Shown here: piece after piece, positions 11,690 through 24,300 of the stretch
Numbering within the stretch: position 1 is the stretch's first letter
How the letters are laid out: each line of letters begins with the position of its first letter
From: Arenicola marina
Taxonomy: Eukaryota; Annelida; Polychaeta; Arenicolidae
Reading direction: 5' to 3'
Length of the DNA stretch: 64,000 bases
Assembly (NCBI GenBank): GCA_964019135.1
Contig: OZ025258.1
Location: 28,390,186 to 28,454,185 of the forward strand
Position numbers and translations under genes: made by a program
The notes under the pieces: model-generated
What the model saw: the letters and a program-made list of their open reading frames with translations, nothing else
Databases searched by the model: none
What the model was told of the DNA's origin: nothing

Positions 11690-12105
11690 TTCCGCGTCCG
11701 TCGTCGACCAAAATGAGCTCTAGCGACCAAACACAGTGTTGCGTTCCAAAGTGACTCTCCGTCCCAAACTGACTTCGTTGTCGTTCCAACGTGTCTTTTT
11801 TGTCCCAAAATGACTACACTCGTCGCAAAGTGACCCTTTGTCCCAAAATGAATCGACACTCGTCGCAAAGTGACCTTTTGTCCCAAAGTGGCTCGAGTAT
11901 CGTCACAAAGTGACTTTTTGTCCGAAAGTGACTATATTCGTCCTAAAGTGACTTTATCTCCCAAAGTGATTCTATATTCGTCTCAAAGTGACTTTTTGTC
12001 CCAAGCTGACTTTTGTCCCAATTCCTCCCAAAGTGACCTTTTTCCCCAAAGTTATTTTATTTTCGTCCCAAAGCGCCTTTATTTCCCAAAGTAACTCGAC
12101 GGCAG
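11690..12105. repeat. Imperfect minisatellite built on CCCAAAGTGACT
   Basis: About 33-35-bp units alternating CGTCNCAAAGTGAC and TTTGTCCCAAAGTGAC run through the region with many substitutions. The proline- and serine-rich open frames here follow from the repeat. Confidence 0.8.
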
Positions 12106-12870
12106 GTTCCACTCTCTTGCTGCATTGATACCTCGTCACAGGTAAGGTACGTGGTTGCGCGCGCGCGAGAGAGAAACAGAGGGGTGCGGGGGGGGGGAGT
12201 AGAAGAGCGCCAGGTGGAGGTGGGGGGCGGGAGGTCGGGGTGGGGTAAGATCGAGAGAAAAGTATTTATAGCCTTGATGATACGCCTCTCTACACTTAAT
12301 TTTCAGTAAATACTACAGTGGTAATCAGCATGTCTTGTTTGCATTTGTATGGCAAGCCAAAGTGGATTTTAATACAGTATTTGCACGTATGTGCGAATAA
12401 ATTATACATGTGTGCAACTCAATTTCACATAGGCGGAGGAACCGGGGGGGGCATCCGGAGCACGTGGCCCCCCTAACAAAATATCAGGGGGGGGGGGGCA
12501 CGGGTATCGTTGTGCCCCCCAAATAATTCACATGAACCTGAACATACACTGTGAACGTCCGTTTGTCCGGATGTAAGGAATTTCTCGTCGGAATGAGGGT
12601 GGCTGCTGGCGGGTATGAAGCAACACGAGACCAAACAGGTGAACAATAGGGGCTATATTTTAAAGATTACCTTATTGCGCACAATAGTTATTCTACAAGC
12701 ATACGAGAAAAAATAAAATTTATGTGAAACTGATCGTGAGCTTTTGCGGGGGAAATATTAACATGATAAAGTTCGAGGTTGCGTGCAGATGCTTTACCAC
12801 TTGTTTTAATTATCCGTAAGAGCTAGAATAGTGTCCCAACCATACAAATTACCCTTTTTTAAAGCCTACG
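12106..12870. other. Non-coding stretch with G-rich tracts
   Basis: G-rich tracts at 12178-12245 and 12447-12500; no exon recognised. Confidence 0.4.
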
Positions 12871-13262
12871 TGTCTTCATACCCTTGAGTGTCTTTTAGAC
12901 CCTGGGGTGTCTTTTAGTTCCGGGGTGTCTTTTAGATCCTTAAATGTCTTTCTGACTCTTGAGTGTCTCTAGTATTATTGATACTTTATTATACTGAAAG
13001 GCCATCGGCCCAAGGTACATATGATCAACAAAAAATAAGAAAAACACCTGTAGTGACATATGCTAAGAATGTACATATTACTCACAGAAGTTGTGCAGTA
13101 TGAAGGCGTGGTAAACGAATGAAGCTAGATTAACATAGTGATTCTTATTTAAGAGGAATGTAATGAAATAAACCCATGCTGGGACTTTACATGATACGGT
13201 CCCCAGTCCCCGGGGTGTCTTTCAGATCCTTAACTGTCTTTCTGACCCTGGAGTGCCTCTAG
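12871..13262. repeat. Short tandem repeat split by a LINE tail
   Basis: Units of the GGGGTGTCTTTTAGATCCTT type lie at 12871-12970 and again at 13210-13262. The 50 bases on each side of the inserted LINE tail are near-copies ending CTCTAG. Confidence 0.7.
12971..13205 (-). mobile_element. LINE 3' end, severely truncated
   Basis: On the minus strand the sequence carries ATGTACCTTGGGCCGATGG and a pyrimidine-poor tail with AATAAA. This is the same 3' signature, in diverged form, as at 14108-14155 and 36905-36955. Only the untranslated tail remains. Confidence 0.6.
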
Positions 13263-13700
13263 GATGCATCAGTGTCGTCCACACCGCTGGGTATTTTGCA
13301 GAATGTCTGTCGGACCCCTGGGCTTAAAGAAATTTGTATAAGCCGATGTTCGTCACATTTGAATGGATGATAACGTGTAATACGCGCGCAATAGAGTTAT
13401 AGATATGTTTCATTCCATTGTACATATGAGCAAATCATTTGGACACATGTGCATGATTTGAACATATGGGCAAATAATTTATATATATGTGAGGAAACTC
13501 GATTATGTGACAAGGGAACGCGATAATTTGGCGAGGAAACACGATATATATCTTTGTTCTCTCATTTCCCATGCGGGGCTCTGTAGCAAAATATCTTTTG
13601 CACGCAGTTTTTGACACACGTGAGCCACGCGGGTGGCGCACACGCGCGTTGCATTATTACGTCACTGGCTTGCACCATGGATTGCGGTGTATACTATTCA
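13263..13700. other. Non-coding stretch, nothing recognised
   Basis: AT-rich; no exon or RNA gene supported. Confidence 0.35.
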
Positions 13701-13714
13701 TACGTGTAATGTCC

Positions 13715-14160
13715 AAATCAGGTTTTACAGATTCCGATGCGCAAACCATAATTTGATGATGGAAAAAGGTCGGCATTTAAATTTACTTTTTCAAATAAGG
13801 TTATGCATCCATTGTCAGCGCGTCGGGGTGGACGAAGTCGAGTCACAAGCTCACATTTTACTAAAGTGCTCGTCGTATGACGATATTCGTGAACCACGTT
13901 CGTAAAGAACTACTAGTATACGTTCCCAACAATGGATAAATTTCTAGAGCTGATGTCCACAAACAACGAGCAAGTTATGTTTACTTTATGTAAATTTGCC
14001 AGCTTGGTTCTTCAAAGAAAATAGTGTTTTTGAGGTTTCTTTCATTCATTTTTCATATCGTTTGTATGTACTGTCATGGCTGTGTTTTTGTTCTTTTGTT
14101 TTTGTTTTGTTTATGTACCTTGGCTGGAGGCCAGCCTATAGTATGAAATAAACTATCTAT
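13715..14160 (+). mobile_element. LINE 3' fragment (zinc-knuckle end and tail)
   Basis: A plus-strand frame contains RFRCANHNLMMEKGRHLN, then LCIHC and a HILLKCSSYDDIRE stretch. This is the conserved C-terminal cysteine/histidine motif of many CR1/jockey-group ORF2 proteins. It is followed by an untranslated tail with the stem GGCTGGAGGCCAGCC and ATGAAATAAA. The copy is 5' truncated, and a sister copy lies at 36580-36955. Confidence 0.8.
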
Positions 14161-15280
14161 CTTACGTCATATCCGTCATCGATAAACGATGTCAAATTTC
14201 TGATGGGGATTTCGACAGCGAAGTTTAAATTATGAGACATACCACACACTATACCTGTGCTCGACGTGGCGAAATCATGTATATGTTCTACTTTAAAAAG
14301 TGACTCACGATAACGTTCATTAAAGTTGTCAACGGGCTGGCGGGCTTACGTGTAATCAAAAATCCCATTGAAACATGTGTTAAAAATATGACGAAAATTG
14401 TTACGGGGGCCACTCATTAAAATATATTTACCCCTTTAACTAGCATGGTGACAAATATTTTTTTTCCATTTTTGAGCTGTCATTTGATGCTCTTCAAATT
14501 GTAGCCAAATTATAACAATCTTGGCAAAAAAATGTATGATACATCATAAAACGTCTATTATTACGAGTTACTGGTCGTATTAACTAGAGAAATAGCGTTA
14601 AATCAGAAGGCGGCGAAAATCGTGTAATCTGACGCCAACCGTCCTGTAGCCTCTTTAATAGTCAATCGTTGCCATGGTGAGATTGCCTAGAGCAAAAAAT
14701 TATGAAGTCACGCACCAACGAATTGCGGTTATAGATTTAAACGGCCTGTGTACCTGTTCGGGGCACGTTTCTTGGTCACGATATAATGAAATCTAGTGGT
14801 ATGTTGTAAAGAAAGCGACTGTCTCACAAGATGCGGGAAGCGCTAAACATTTTACTTCCAACGGTGTATGCGAAAGTTACACCAAATGACGCCATGAGAA
14901 ATGTTAACGCCCAGCTCATATGTAAGTTTAAATTCAACTTGTAATAATAGTAATAGCGCGAGTTGTGCATGGTGTTAAGCATTTTTGACCCATCATCAAT
15001 CTGTAGCATCGCTTCGTTTTCATAATGTAAATTGGCGGGCGGCTACAGCTAACTCGCTTTATTTTTATATTATAAACTTAAGAACCAAACAATCCTTAAA
15101 CACTATGGTCATGATGTATCGGACATCATGTTAAAGGTACATAGCAATATTATAATTATTGAGCACATTGTCGGACGGCGAATGTTAACCCTATTAAAAG
15201 CAAATGTGTCACATGTGAAAAGGATGGGATTTTGATGACATAGTACAGAAGAAAGCCACACTTTCACGCACGGTATAGGT
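14161..15280. repeat. Segmental duplication block D5, copy 1
   Basis: Matches 36956-37470 in the same orientation immediately after the LINE tail. The second copy lacks about 14590-15100. The shared LINE end shows the LINE inserted before the duplication. Confidence 0.75.
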
Positions 15281-16084
15281 TACACCATGTTGGTAAATTT
15301 GTTTTTATCAACATGCCCGGTTATCTATAATAACTAATATCTACTAAAATGTACCTTGACACCTAAAACATTTCTCATGGATGCAAAGCATTTATTAACC
15401 CATTATTGCCTGAATTATTGATACGGATGATAAAGCAGTTTTTTCTGGATTTTTGGCATGCTTGTTACGTTTTTGCCAAACGTAACAAACATGGTTGTTA
15501 CATTTTCCTTGTGTTCGCCATAGGTTTATCAATGCACCTATTCGTGTCCAGCGTCCCATTTATGGGACGCCAGGTTGGAAGCAATTTTTTGTAAGGAAAT
15601 GTTTTGAAGCAGATATTGGTAATAAGGCATATCTATAGTCCTACTCATAGGTTATAAAATGCACAAAATAAAACTTCGGTGTGATTATCGTTGTACCATG
15701 CGGATACCTTACCTTTTTGCCGATGCCATCTCTTCAACTTGACTGCTAAATGTATTACTGTCTCAATGTGAATGTAGTTATGGGGAGATAATGACGCCTG
15801 AATGTCCTCTTTATCCGGTGTAAACGTCAACATTAGCAATCGTTGATGCATTATTTGTGGTCTTCGAGACCAAAGGAAGCCTGTATCTGATACTCCATCT
15901 TACTGTTCGTCAAATCGAACATTTATCAACGTCAAATGTAAGACGGCTAGCAACCAGGTGCAACTAAATAATAATCATTCTAGGTATGATAAATTATTGA
16001 CACAATATTTATCAATTGATGAATCACTATACATGTATATATCCAGTCTAGCGTAAAGAACCTATATAGATCTATACATTTCCG
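15281..16084. other. Gap where PHYHIP-like exons would be expected
   Basis: By comparison with 36956-39120, PHYHIP-like exons would fall between D5 and the 100-bp array, but no PHYHIP or FN3 motif is visible. Nothing else is recognised. Confidence 0.4.
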
Positions 16085-16751
16085 ACATTTAAACCACGTA
16101 GATCGGTAATTCCATGCTAAGCTAAGGGAACACCTGGACATGGCCATATTCAGCCTATGACAATGTGTCAACCCTTCTCCATGTCCTTTAACCCTCTTGG
16201 GTTGGTAATCGCCTTCTAAACTAAGGGGACACTAGGTCATGGCTGTATTCATACAATACAAATAACAGACATTAGACGAGAGAGTACGGCATCCGCAATA
16301 AGTCAATTAAGATCTGTATTAAGATTCAATAGATCAACGAATATGCAGACATTACTTGGCCTCCTTCTAATAAATAGACAATAATCAACAGCTTAAATAT
16401 CATTGTCACAGTCACAACAATATTACAATCATAATAATCATTTAACTTCGGTAATAAGAAGTATTTCTGTAGAAAAATCCAAGATGACACAAAGATATTT
16501 CCCAGAACTCCCAGAGCTCATGCTTCTTCCAAAATGGAGCCAAAAAAACGAAGTGATGCATCAAAATTCGCAGGGGACAAGTTTGTATTACCTTGTAATC
16601 GCTGAACATATGTAATCTTTGGAAGCCAGCGAATGTTATTTCCGACTTTCTTTATCATAGAGTGGTTTCGAAGCCCTTGTTTGTGGACGCTACTCCAGTA
16701 TCGAGGTCACCGCCAATTCTGAACGCCAATTAGAAGAAAGACAAGAGACAT
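16085..16751. repeat. Block D3 with 100-bp array, third copy
   Basis: Two units of the 100-bp tandem array, then flank text matching 7331-7870 and 39465-39860, ending directly at a 32-bp minisatellite. Confidence 0.7.
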
Positions 16752-17397
16752 ATGGTATGGAGTGGGGCTGAATTGGGCACCAAAGGGTATGGAGTGGGGC
16801 TGAATTGGGCACCAAAGGGTATCGAGTGGGGCTGAATTGGGCACCAAAGGGTATGGAGTGGGGCTGAAGTGGATACCAAGTGGTATGGAGTGGGGCTGAA
16901 TTGGGTGCCAATCTGTATGGAGTGGCGCTGAATTGGGTACCAAAGGGTATCGAGTGGGGCTGAATTGGGCACCAGAGGTTATGGAGTGGGGTTGAATTGG
17001 TTAGCAAAGGGTATGAAGTTGGGTTGATTTTGGTACCAAGGGGTATGGAGTCTGGTTGAATTGGGTACCGAAGGATATGGAGTGGGGCTAAATTGGGTAC
17101 CAAGGGTATGGAGTGGGGCTGAATTGGGTCCCAAAGGGTAAGGTGTGGGGCTGAATTGGCTACCAAAGGATATGGAGTGGGGCTGCATTGGCTACCAAAG
17201 GATATGGAGTGGGGCTGAATTGGCTACCAAAGGATATGGAGTGGGGCTGCATTGGCTACCAAAGGTTATGGAGTGGAGTTGCATTGGTTACCAAAGGATA
17301 TGGAGTGGGGCTGAATTGGTTACCTAAGAGTATGGTGTGGGGCTGAATTGGGAAACAAGGGGCATGGAGTGGGGCTCCATTGGTTACCAAAGGATGA
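16752..17397. repeat. 32-bp minisatellite, medium array
   Basis: About 20 units of the GGTATGGAGTGGGGCTGAAT family. Variants with GGCACC, GGTACC or GGCTACC at the unit end cluster locally, which suggests local unit amplification. Overlapping proline-rich minus frames and short plus frames here are by-products. Confidence 0.9.
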
Positions 17398-17525
17398 AGC
17401 AACGACATGGGATCTTTATCCTGCGACCACACAGACATGGCCACAGCAGGGCTGGAACCATCGATCCACGCGCCGTTAGGCTCTCATGTGACCAGAGGAC
17501 TCAATGCGAGCACTCTAGCCCACTG
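17398..17525 (-). mobile_element. tRNA-derived SINE, short copy
   Basis: Read on the minus strand it has a box A-like AGTGGGCTAGAG, a box B-like GGTTCCAGCCC and then GTGGCCATGTCTGTGTGGTC. It matches the SINE at 50851-51110 and sits at the end of the 32-bp array. Confidence 0.75.
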
Positions 17526-18074
17526 ATATAAAACAGAAAGAGGCAAAGTGTAGATAGAGAGGAACAAAGGATGCTTGCTGGCGACGCCTTGTCGGGATTT
17601 CTCAGCAAGGGCGGACCCGGGAGGGCTCTAGCTAGGGTACCTTTTTGAGGAACAATGCCGTTTTTCAATGCAAAATTTAGGCCTCTGATGGACACCGCTC
17701 CTTTTGAGAAGAACGCTATCTCGTGGACCCCCTCCCTCCCAGTCCCAAGTTTTCAGTGGTCCCAAGTTTCTCCAGCCGCCGATGAACAGTTTTAATTGGA
17801 GCAGAAGTTCCCAATGTTAGTCACCTCCATTAATCCTACGTTCTCTTTCCGCTACGGCTGTGCGGCAGCAAAGATGCCCACAGCGTCCACGTATCCGAGC
17901 AGATAACCGTGAAGGTGTGGTAACCGTTTTGGCGCCAGGAAGCCAATAGCATTCTTGTTGTTAGTCATCTTCATTCCTTATCCAACATGGCCGCCAAATG
18001 GCAGCCGAAATCATGTTAAATCATGTTATCTGCCGGTGAATGGCCATGTAGGTATCTTTGCGACAAGCAGATTT
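17526..18074. other. Non-coding stretch, nothing recognised
   Basis: No exon supported. Confidence 0.35.
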
Positions 18075-18257
18075 AGTTGATGGTATACTGGTGAATGTTC
18101 TTTTTCATATTCAGTTGTGGGTATACTGGTGACTATTCTTTGTTATATCCAGCTGTGGGTATACTGTTGCCTATTCTTTTTTATATCCAATTGTGGGTAT
18201 ACTTTTGACTATTCTTTGTTATATCCAGTTGTGAGTATGCTGGTGACTATTCGGTGT
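18075..18257. repeat. 38-bp tandem repeat, about five units
   Basis: GTGGGTATACTGGTGACTAT-type units recur every 38-39 bp (for example 18117 and 18155). The last unit continues into the text that also begins this window. Confidence 0.8.
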
Positions 18258-19935
18258 GGAAGGTGTATGCAAGACAGGTTATTAATCCGCAGTCAGTGTC
18301 CAAATCATTACGCATCCATGTATAAGGTTAGACACACGTTTCTCAAGGCGGCGGCGGGTCAGGGCGGAAGGGGCAGCTGCACCGACAACCCCTCTTCCTA
18401 CCCCACCCCCCCTCTAGGTTTTCTTACGTATTAAGACAGCATAAACACGCAAATCCCTTTCTGCCGTATCTTGCGGTTTAAGCGATATGACGCCATAAAA
18501 ACGGCGGGAGCGATGGCCAATTACTTTGTCTATATGCTTTTAACAATGGTACGTAGCAGGATTTAGTTTGAAGTACAATCCGCAGAGAATGCGTATGAAA
18601 CCGCATTTACTTCATACAGGCAAACAGCTGAAGGTAGACAGAATAGTCAGAGCGTGTCTTCATGTAGTATACCCAGGATTCTCGTGGCGCCGCCTAGCGA
18701 GTATTACAAGGCTAAGATGAATAATTGTCTATTTTGAACAGAAGACACTAATAATATATCAAATTCCATATCAAAGTCTACATATAATGACCATGGCACC
18801 TGGTGGATGAGACTTTCATTGTGACTTGTAGTCGCCAGCAAGGAGGTCATTCCGAGAACAAATGGTAATAAATATATATAGAGAGAAACCCGTAACAAAA
18901 GTAAGAATAGCAAGGAAGCGGGAAATTGATAACTTAAATTTCACCATTGAGACAGAGCACAAACAGGCTTGACATAATAGGCGAATCCCGCTGGACTCTG
19001 AATTAAATGTTTTGTTAATCTGTCTTTTGATGATTTGTTTATTTAATACGTAAGATGACATCTGGCACAATTTGTGAACAAAATTTCTGTTTTCTCTTGG
19101 GGATAGTTGCAATGTGTTCCTGTGTAGTTCCACGGTCATTTTATATTTTATAGTATTTATACGTGACTTTTCTCCAACGAGCATATTTGTTGTTGCTCCA
19201 GGATGCAACATGGCGTGCCACACAACACGCAATACACTCATTTGACGCCGCAATAAAAGTGTAGTACAAAAATACGTATTTATTAATTGCATACAACAAA
19301 TATATACAAACACATTTAGCAGATTTAACTTCAGTGATTAAGAATTTATCGCATTCTTAATAAATCATATCTCACATAAAAGAGGTATCTGGCCGATTAT
19401 AATAGTTATTATTTTCTTTACTTATCCGTAAAGTAAAACACGTACACAATCAACCATTGGAAAAAAAATATAGACTTAGCCGATTTGAACCACTATCCCG
19501 CATAGTTATTTTCAAGATAAATGTGCGCTAAATTCGCACTATTACCAGAATCCCATAAAATAACATTACAATCGTCATTTGTGCCACTGGTCGTGTCAAT
19601 TAAATAGCGCTCAACATCCGTGAGTATCAGAATTTCAGACCCCTGACTGATTCTTGCCATCACTTAGTTTCTCAACTGGCCGCGTGATGTCGCCAGTGGT
19701 GGCACCGGCCAGGCACCCCTCCACACAGGACACACATGTAGAGTATTGATCCGCTCGCCGAAGGTTCGCGGTAGTTTCGCTTTCCCGGAAGGCTTGGGTA
19801 CGGGCACCAGACATTGCTCGGACGGGGATGGGATGGGGTTGGGGGGCGATGGGGGGTTGGGGGCGATGGGGGGTGGGGGGGGGTAGAGGATGGGAGTGGG
19901 GGGGCAGCGGGATCAACCACACGTCCTCCAATCGA
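18258..19935. repeat. Segmental duplication block D1, copy 2
   Basis: 18258-18344 matches bases 1-104, and 18340-19935 matches 581-2215. No exon recognised. Confidence 0.8.
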
Positions 19936-20429
19936 TCCCTCCGCCACAATGCCATCCACCAAAACCTCGACGAGATCGTATGTGGGTCGTATATATACAT
20001 CTAAAGTCGAAGTCATAAATGCCGTAGACACACGTTTCGGCCCATATTTTCAGCGAATTTATCTCGATCACTCTCAAAATCACTGACGTGAGAAAGCAAC
20101 ACTATGCCATTTTAATGATACTAAACTGACGTGTGTACTGCGATGTTATCCTTTTTTAAGACACAAACACTATTTCTCCATGCTGACACTCCATTGGCAG
20201 CAGACTTTCGCAAATAGACTCAATCACAGACAATGAAAGGCTCTATATTTGCCATGGCATCCTCTTGGCTGGTAAAAATATAGAGCATGTATTGTTCCAA
20301 GCACGTTCGGCGCCATGGCAAACATCATTTTATGACGCGTGTTTTAGTATTTTGGCGACAGAGCTTTTTTTGCCAATGGCGTGCCAGCATGGAGAAATAT
20401 TCTTTGTGTCACAAAAAAGGATAACATCA
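19936..20429. other. Non-coding stretch, nothing recognised
   Basis: Not shared with the first duplication copy; no exon supported. Confidence 0.35.
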
Positions 20430-20929
20430 CAAATATAATGTGAGAAGCTGAGAATGCTACGCAATGAATTAGATACCAGCAAGCTAACATGATATACAAC
20501 CAAGCTGAACAACCCGAAAACAAGATAAACATGGTAGTATGGCAGCCATTGAAGGTTATTTAATGTTTATCGCTGCTAGATAAGCTGATAATTGATTAAG
20601 ATCTCTATCATAATTCTGCGCATTCACTGTTTGATATGCGTCTCGTTGTCCCATGTAGGCCATGTGGCTGGTCTTTGTCCACATCGTCACCAACGTGGAC
20701 TCCAGCACCAATCCCCCCAGCGCACACTGTTCGATATTCCGATGATACTCTCAGCCTGACGATGACACGGGTCTCCAAGGTGCTGACCGATGTCGTGGCT
20801 CACATGGTGAGCTGACAGGCGAGGCACAAAGTCACAGGCCTGTGTTTCGTGTATCCATACTGTCAGACTTGGGTATCGCTGAGACCGTTACAGATTCAGT
20901 AAGATATAATACAACATTCGCTTCTGCAA

Positions 20930-21180
20930 ATAGTCTCTCAAATATTGCACATATTACACCACCTTTTTTTCGTCATTCCACCGTGCATCTGGCGTCCGCT
21001 CCAACTAACGCTAGTGAATCTCGCTCCGCGTCGTTCGATCATATCGGAAATATCAATGTTCTCCGTGCAGAGAATTTCAATGATGTCGTCATGGTCGGCA
21101 ACGCTCATACACCTACCGTACCGGCGGTACCTTACAAATGGGGTGTTGGCCACATTTAGCGGGATGAGCTTTTCACGACA
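20930..21180 (-). pseudogene. Truncated PHYHIP-like terminal exon
   Basis: Only the last third of the family-specific exon remains, beginning near CREKLIPL and running through NTPFVRYRRYG, IEILCTENIDI and ARFTSVSWSGRQMHGG to a final CNMCNI and a stop. It lacks the frame change seen in copy A, so it preserves the normal ending. Upstream it is cut off and joined to intron-derived AT-rich text (21185-21304, as at 6400-6525), then to the 68-bp minisatellite. The remainder of the exon and the FN3 exon seen in A and C are missing, so it is not functional on its own. Confidence 0.85.
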
Positions 21181-21305
21181 ATACGTTTTACAATATTTGT
21201 AAATATCGTTAATGCATTTCAGTAAAAGTGTTAAATTGATGCTTTGATATATGCAATTGAATTAACGCTATGTCGAATTGAATTATTCATGTTTCAAATA
21301 GCGCT

Positions 21306-24300
21306 TATTCTCCTCGTGGGCGTGGGCAGCGCTCCACCCAGTCGAACCCTCCAGCCAAGGCAGTCCTCCTCCATAGTGAGCCCTGGGGCGTGGGCAGCCC
21401 CCCACCCAGTCGAACCCTCCAGCCAAGGCAGTCCTCCTCCATAGTGAGCCCTGGGGCGTGGGCAGCCCCCCACCCAGGCGAACCCTCCAGACAAGGCAGT
21501 TCTCCTCCATAGTGAGCCCTGGGGCGTGGGCAGCCCTCCACCCAGGCGAACCCTCCGGACAAGGCAGTCCTCCTCCATAGTGACCCCTGGGGCGTGGGCA
21601 GCCCTCCACCCAGGCAAACCCTCCGGCCAAGGCAGTCCTCCTGCATAGTGAGCCCTGGGGCGTGGGCAGCCCTCCACCCAGGCGAACCCTCCAGCCAAGG
21701 CAGTCCTCCTCCATAGTGAGTCCTGGGGCGTGGGCAGCCCCCCACCCAGGCGAACCCTCCAGACAAGGCAGTTCTCCTCCATAGTGAGCCCTGGGGCGTG
21801 GGCAGCCCTCCACCCAGGCGAACCCTCCGGACAAGGCAGTCGTCCTCCATAGTGAGCCCTGGGGCGTGGGCAGCCCTCCACCCAGGCGAACCCTCCGGAC
21901 AAGGCAGTCGTCCTCCATAGTGAGCCCTGGGGCGTGGGCAGCCCTCCACCCAGGCGAACCCTCCGGACAAGGCAGTCGTCCTCCATAGTGAGCCCTGGGG
22001 CGTGGGCAGCCTTCCACCCAGTCGAACCCTCGAGCCAAGGCAGTCCTCCTCCATAGTGAGCCCTGGGGCGTGGGCAGCCCTCCACCCAGGCGATCCCTCC
22101 GGACAAGGCAGTCGTCCTCCATAGTGAGCCCTGGGGCGTGGGCAGCCCTCCACCCAGTCGAACCCTCCAGCCAAGGCAGTCCTCCTCCATAGTGAGCCCT
22201 GGGGCGTGGGCACCCCTCCACCCAGGCGAACCCTCCGGACAAGGCAGTTCTCCTCCATAGTGAGCCCTGGGGCGTGGGCAGCCCTCCACCCAGTCGAACC
22301 CTCCGGACAAGGCAGGCCTCCTCCATAGTGAGCCCTGGGGCGTGGGCAGCCCTCCACCCAGGCGAACCCTCCGGACAAGGCAGTCCTCCTGCAGAGTGAG
22401 CCCTGGGGCGTGGGCACCCCTCCACCCAGGCGAACCCTCCGGCCAAGGCAGTCCTCCTCCATAGTGAGCCCTGGGGCGTGGGCAGCCCTCCACCCAGGCG
22501 AACCCTCCGGCCAAGGCAGTCCTCCTGCATAGTGAGCCCTGGGGCGTGGACAGCCTTCCACCCAGTCGAACCCTCCGGCCAAGGCAGTCCTCCTGCATAG
22601 TGAGCCCTGGGGCGTGGGCAGCCTTCCACCCAGTCGAACCCTCCGGCCAAGGCAGTCCTCCTGCATAGTGAGCCCTGGGGCGTGGACAGCCTTCCACCCA
22701 GTCGAACCCTCCGGCCAAGGCAGTCCTCCTCCATAGTGAGCCCTGGGGCGTGGGCAGCCTTCCACCCAGTCGAACCCTCCGGCCAAGGCAGCCCTCCTGC
22801 ATAGTGAGCCCTGGGGCGTGGGCACCCCTCCACCCAGGCAAACCCTCCGGACAAGGCAGTCGTCCTCCATTGCGAGCCATGGGCCGTGGGCATCCCTCCA
22901 CCCAAGCGAACCCTCCGACCAAGGCAGTCCTCCTCCATAGTGAGCCCGGGGGCGTGGGCAGCCCTCCACCCAGGCGAACCCTCCGGCCAAGGCAGTCCCC
23001 CTCCATGGCTAGCCATGGGGCGTGGGCAGCCCTCGACCCAGGCGAACCCTCCGGCTAAGGCAGTCCTCCTCCATTGCGAGCCATGGGGCGTGGGCATCCC
23101 TCCACCCAGGCGAACCCTCCGGCCAAGGCAGGCCTCCTCCATAGTGAGCCCTGGGGCGTGGACAGCCCTCCACCCAGGCGCACCCTCCGTTCAAGGCAGT
23201 CCTCCTCCATAGTGAGCCCTGGGGCGTGGGCAGCCCTCCACCCAGGCGAACCCTCCGGCCAAGGCTGTCCTCCTCCATAGTGAGCCCTGGGCGTGGACAG
23301 CCCTCCACCCAGGCGAACCCTCCATACAAGGCAGTCCTCCTCCATAGTGAGCCCTGGAGCGTGGACAGCCCTCCACCCAGGCGAACCCTCCGTTCAAGGC
23401 AGTCCTCCTCCATAGTGAGCCCTGGGGCGTGGACAGCGAACCACCCGTGCGAACCCTCCGGTCAAGGCAGTCCTCCTCCATAGTGAGCCCGGGGGCGTGG
23501 GCAGCCCTCCACCCAGGCGAACCCTCCGGCCAAGGCAGTCCCCCTCCATGGCTAGCCATGGGGCGTGGGCAGCCCTCGACCCAGGCGAACCCTCCGGCTA
23601 AGGCAGTCCTCTTCCATTGCGAGCCATGGGGCGTGGGCATCCCTCCACCCAGGCGAACCTTCCGGCCAAGGCAGGCCTCCTCCATAGCGAGCCCTGGGGC
23701 GTGGACAGCCCTCCACCCAGGCGCACCCTCCGTTCAAGGCAGTCCTCCTCCATAGTGAGCCCTGGGGCGTGGGCAGCCCTCCACCCAGGCGAACCCTCCG
23801 GCCAAGGCTGTCCTCCTCCATAGTGAACCCTGGGCGTGGACAGCCCTCCACCCAGGCGAACCCTCCATACAAGGCAGTCCTCCTCCATAGTGAGCCCTGG
23901 AGCGTGGACAGCCCTCCACCCAGGCGAACCCTCCGTTCAAGGCAGTCCTCCTCCATAGTGAGCCCTGGGGCGTGGACAGCGATCCACCCGTGCGAACCCT
24001 CCGGTCAAGGCAGTCCTCCTCCATAGTGAGCCCTGGGGCGTGGGCAGCCCTCAACCCAGGCGAACCCTCGGGCCAAGGCAGTCCTCCTCCATAGTGAGCC
24101 CTGGGGCGTGGGCTCCCCTCCACCCAGGCGAACCCCTTCCGGAAAAGGCAGTCCTTCTCCATTGTGAACCCTGAGGCGTGGGCAGCCCTCCACCCAGGCG
24201 ACCCCCCCCCCCACTCCCCCCCACGGAAAATGCTGTCCTCCTCCATAGGGAGCCCTGGGGCGTGGGCAGCCCTCCACCCAGGCGAACCCTCCGGCCAAGG

